Position numbers and translations under genes: made by a program. From assembly GCA_964469505.1 (NCBI GenBank), contig CAYXZO010000086.1, positions 1 to 7,539 of the forward strand: a stretch of DNA of 7,539 nt. The letters run 5' to 3'. Within the stretch, counting starts at the first letter, position 1, and the number at the start of each line of letters is the position of its first letter. The notes under the pieces were generated by a model. It made no database searches. It was not told the origin of the DNA and worked only from the letters and a program-made list of their open reading frames with translations. The stretch comes from CAYXZO01 sp964469505. GTDB taxonomy: Bacteria > Fidelibacterota > UBA8477 > JABMPR01. This document shows positions 6,677 through 7,539 of this stretch, piece by piece.

Positions 6677-7539
6677 ATGGACGCTATGACCGAGTCAATC
6701 AAATTCACGGTGGCCACTAATCCAGCCAGCGGGGAAGAATTGGGGCGATATCCCCTGCACGATGCCGATTACGTTAAAGAAATCGTACCCCGCATGCGCG
6801 AAGCTCAACGGCAGTGGGAAGCAACACCCTGGCGCAAGCGAAAACGCCATTTCCGCCTGATGCAAAAATATTTGGCTTCCCACAGTATGCGGATGGCCCG
6901 TGAACTGTCCCGGGACAATGGAAAGACTGTAGCCGATGCGTACTTAACGGAGATTATGCACGGTATCATCGGTCTTGACTATTACATGCGCCATACGCCC
7001 CGGGTTTTGCGACCCCGCCGTTTTCGTGGCTCCCACATATTCGGTTTATACAAAAGCCATAAGGTTTATCGTCGCCCCTTTGGGGTGGTGGGGATCATTT
7101 CTCCCTGGAATTATCCCTTCGCCATACCATTCACCGAGATCATCATGGGATTAGCGGCGGGGAATGCCATTCTGTTTAAAGGAGCTTCGCAAACTCAACA
7201 CACCGCTCACCTGATCCAGGAGGTCATCGACGCCGGAGAACTACCCCAGGATCTGTTTGTGATGGTGAACTTGCCCGGTCGGGAAACGGGCCCGGCCTTC
7301 CTGGGAGCCGGTGTGGATAAGATTTTCTTCACCGGCAGCGTACGGGTGGGTAAAGAACTGATGCGCCTGGCGGCCCAAACCCTGACTCCCCTCTCCCTGG
7401 AATTGGGCGGCAATGACGCCATGATTGTCTGTGAAGACGCCGATTTGGAGCGGGCGGCTTATGGGGCCATTTGGGCTGGCTTACAAAACGCAGGACAGTC
7501 TTGCGGAGCGGTGGAACGGGTTTATGTCCACGAATCGGT
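6677..7539 (+). CDS. NAD(P)-dependent aldehyde dehydrogenase (3' end beyond the window)
   Basis: Partial gene, first 287 residues of an expected 470-500. It oxidises an aldehyde to a carboxylic acid with NAD(P)+ in the cytoplasm; the substrate is unknown. Seen: SPWNYPF at 142-148 with the oxyanion Asn145; the cofactor-ribose segment FKGAS at 167-171 (Lys168, Ser171); FTGSVRVG at 218-225 in the Rossmann fold; the general base Glu242 in LELGG; and the nucleophile Cys276 in NAGQSCGAVERVYV. The QSC-x-x-VERVYV style resembles the diapolycopene-dialdehyde-type and broad-substrate ALDH subfamilies more than betaine or retinal types, but this is recollection, not a search. Gly-Ala-Ser replaces the usual Pro-Ser-Glu after Lys168, and Ser at the Glu position is also found in NADP-using GabD. 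The start at 6677 is the first in-frame ATG with a nearby SD (AAGGAT at 6656-6661), but the 15-nt spacing is long. ATG 6686 is the alternative. Confidence 0.93.
   Translation, partial: MDAMTESIKFTVATNPASGEELGRYPLHDADYVKEIVPRMREAQRQWEATPWRKRKRHFRLMQKYLASHSMRMARELSRDNGKTVADAYLTEIMHGIIGLDYYMRHTPRVLRPRRFRGSHIFGLYKSHKVYRRPFGVVGIISPWNYPFAIPFTEIIMGLAAGNAILFKGASQTQHTAHLIQEVIDAGELPQDLFVMVNLPGRETGPAFLGAGVDKIFFTGSVRVGKELMRLAAQTLTPLSLELGGNDAMIVCEDADLERAAYGAIWAGLQNAGQSCGAVERVYVHES

Overview
The window holds two complete genes and one partial gene, and looks like chromosomal DNA of a bacterium from the FCB group or a neighbouring phylum (Calditrichota / KSB1 / Marinimicrobia-like lineages, or Bacteroidota in the broad sense). 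The main reason is the large secreted protein in the middle. It ends in a type IX secretion (T9SS) C-terminal sorting tail with the YPNPFNPST and SSGVYVYRL signatures and is built from carboxypeptidase-regulatory-like beta-sandwich modules, an architecture common in those groups. The assignment rests on protein style only; there is no rRNA or other phylogenetic marker here.

Layout. Positions 1-135 are AT-rich and hold no convincing gene. Positions 136-2526 (minus strand) encode a Lon-family ATP-dependent protease of the AAA_32/Lon-related type, with a complete Walker A motif and an intact Ser-Lys catalytic dyad. Positions 2527-2759 are a divergent intergenic region. It carries a CRP-like palindrome, an FNR-like palindrome, a cluster of three AAG(C/T)TATG half-sites that can also form a 10-bp stem-loop, and a second small hairpin just before the ribosome binding site. 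Positions 2760-6551 (plus strand) encode a 1263-residue exported protein: signal peptide, basic N-terminal segment, a domain with an EF-hand-like calcium loop, eight tandem ~90-residue modules, a YSIWR-type module with the only two cysteines, an FN3 domain and the sorting tail. A strong intrinsic terminator follows at 6581-6608. From 6677 to the window end (plus strand) is the first ~287 residues of an NAD(P)-dependent aldehyde dehydrogenase, cut by the window edge after its catalytic cysteine.

The three genes are probably separate transcription units: the first two are divergent, and a terminator separates the second from the third. I see no mobile element, tRNA, rRNA or CRISPR array. The points most worth a second look are the structured leader/operator region of the secreted protein gene and the extreme scarcity of lysine in that protein (two lysines in about 950 residues, next to a basic N-terminal segment). 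Nothing here clearly amounts to a new multi-gene system.
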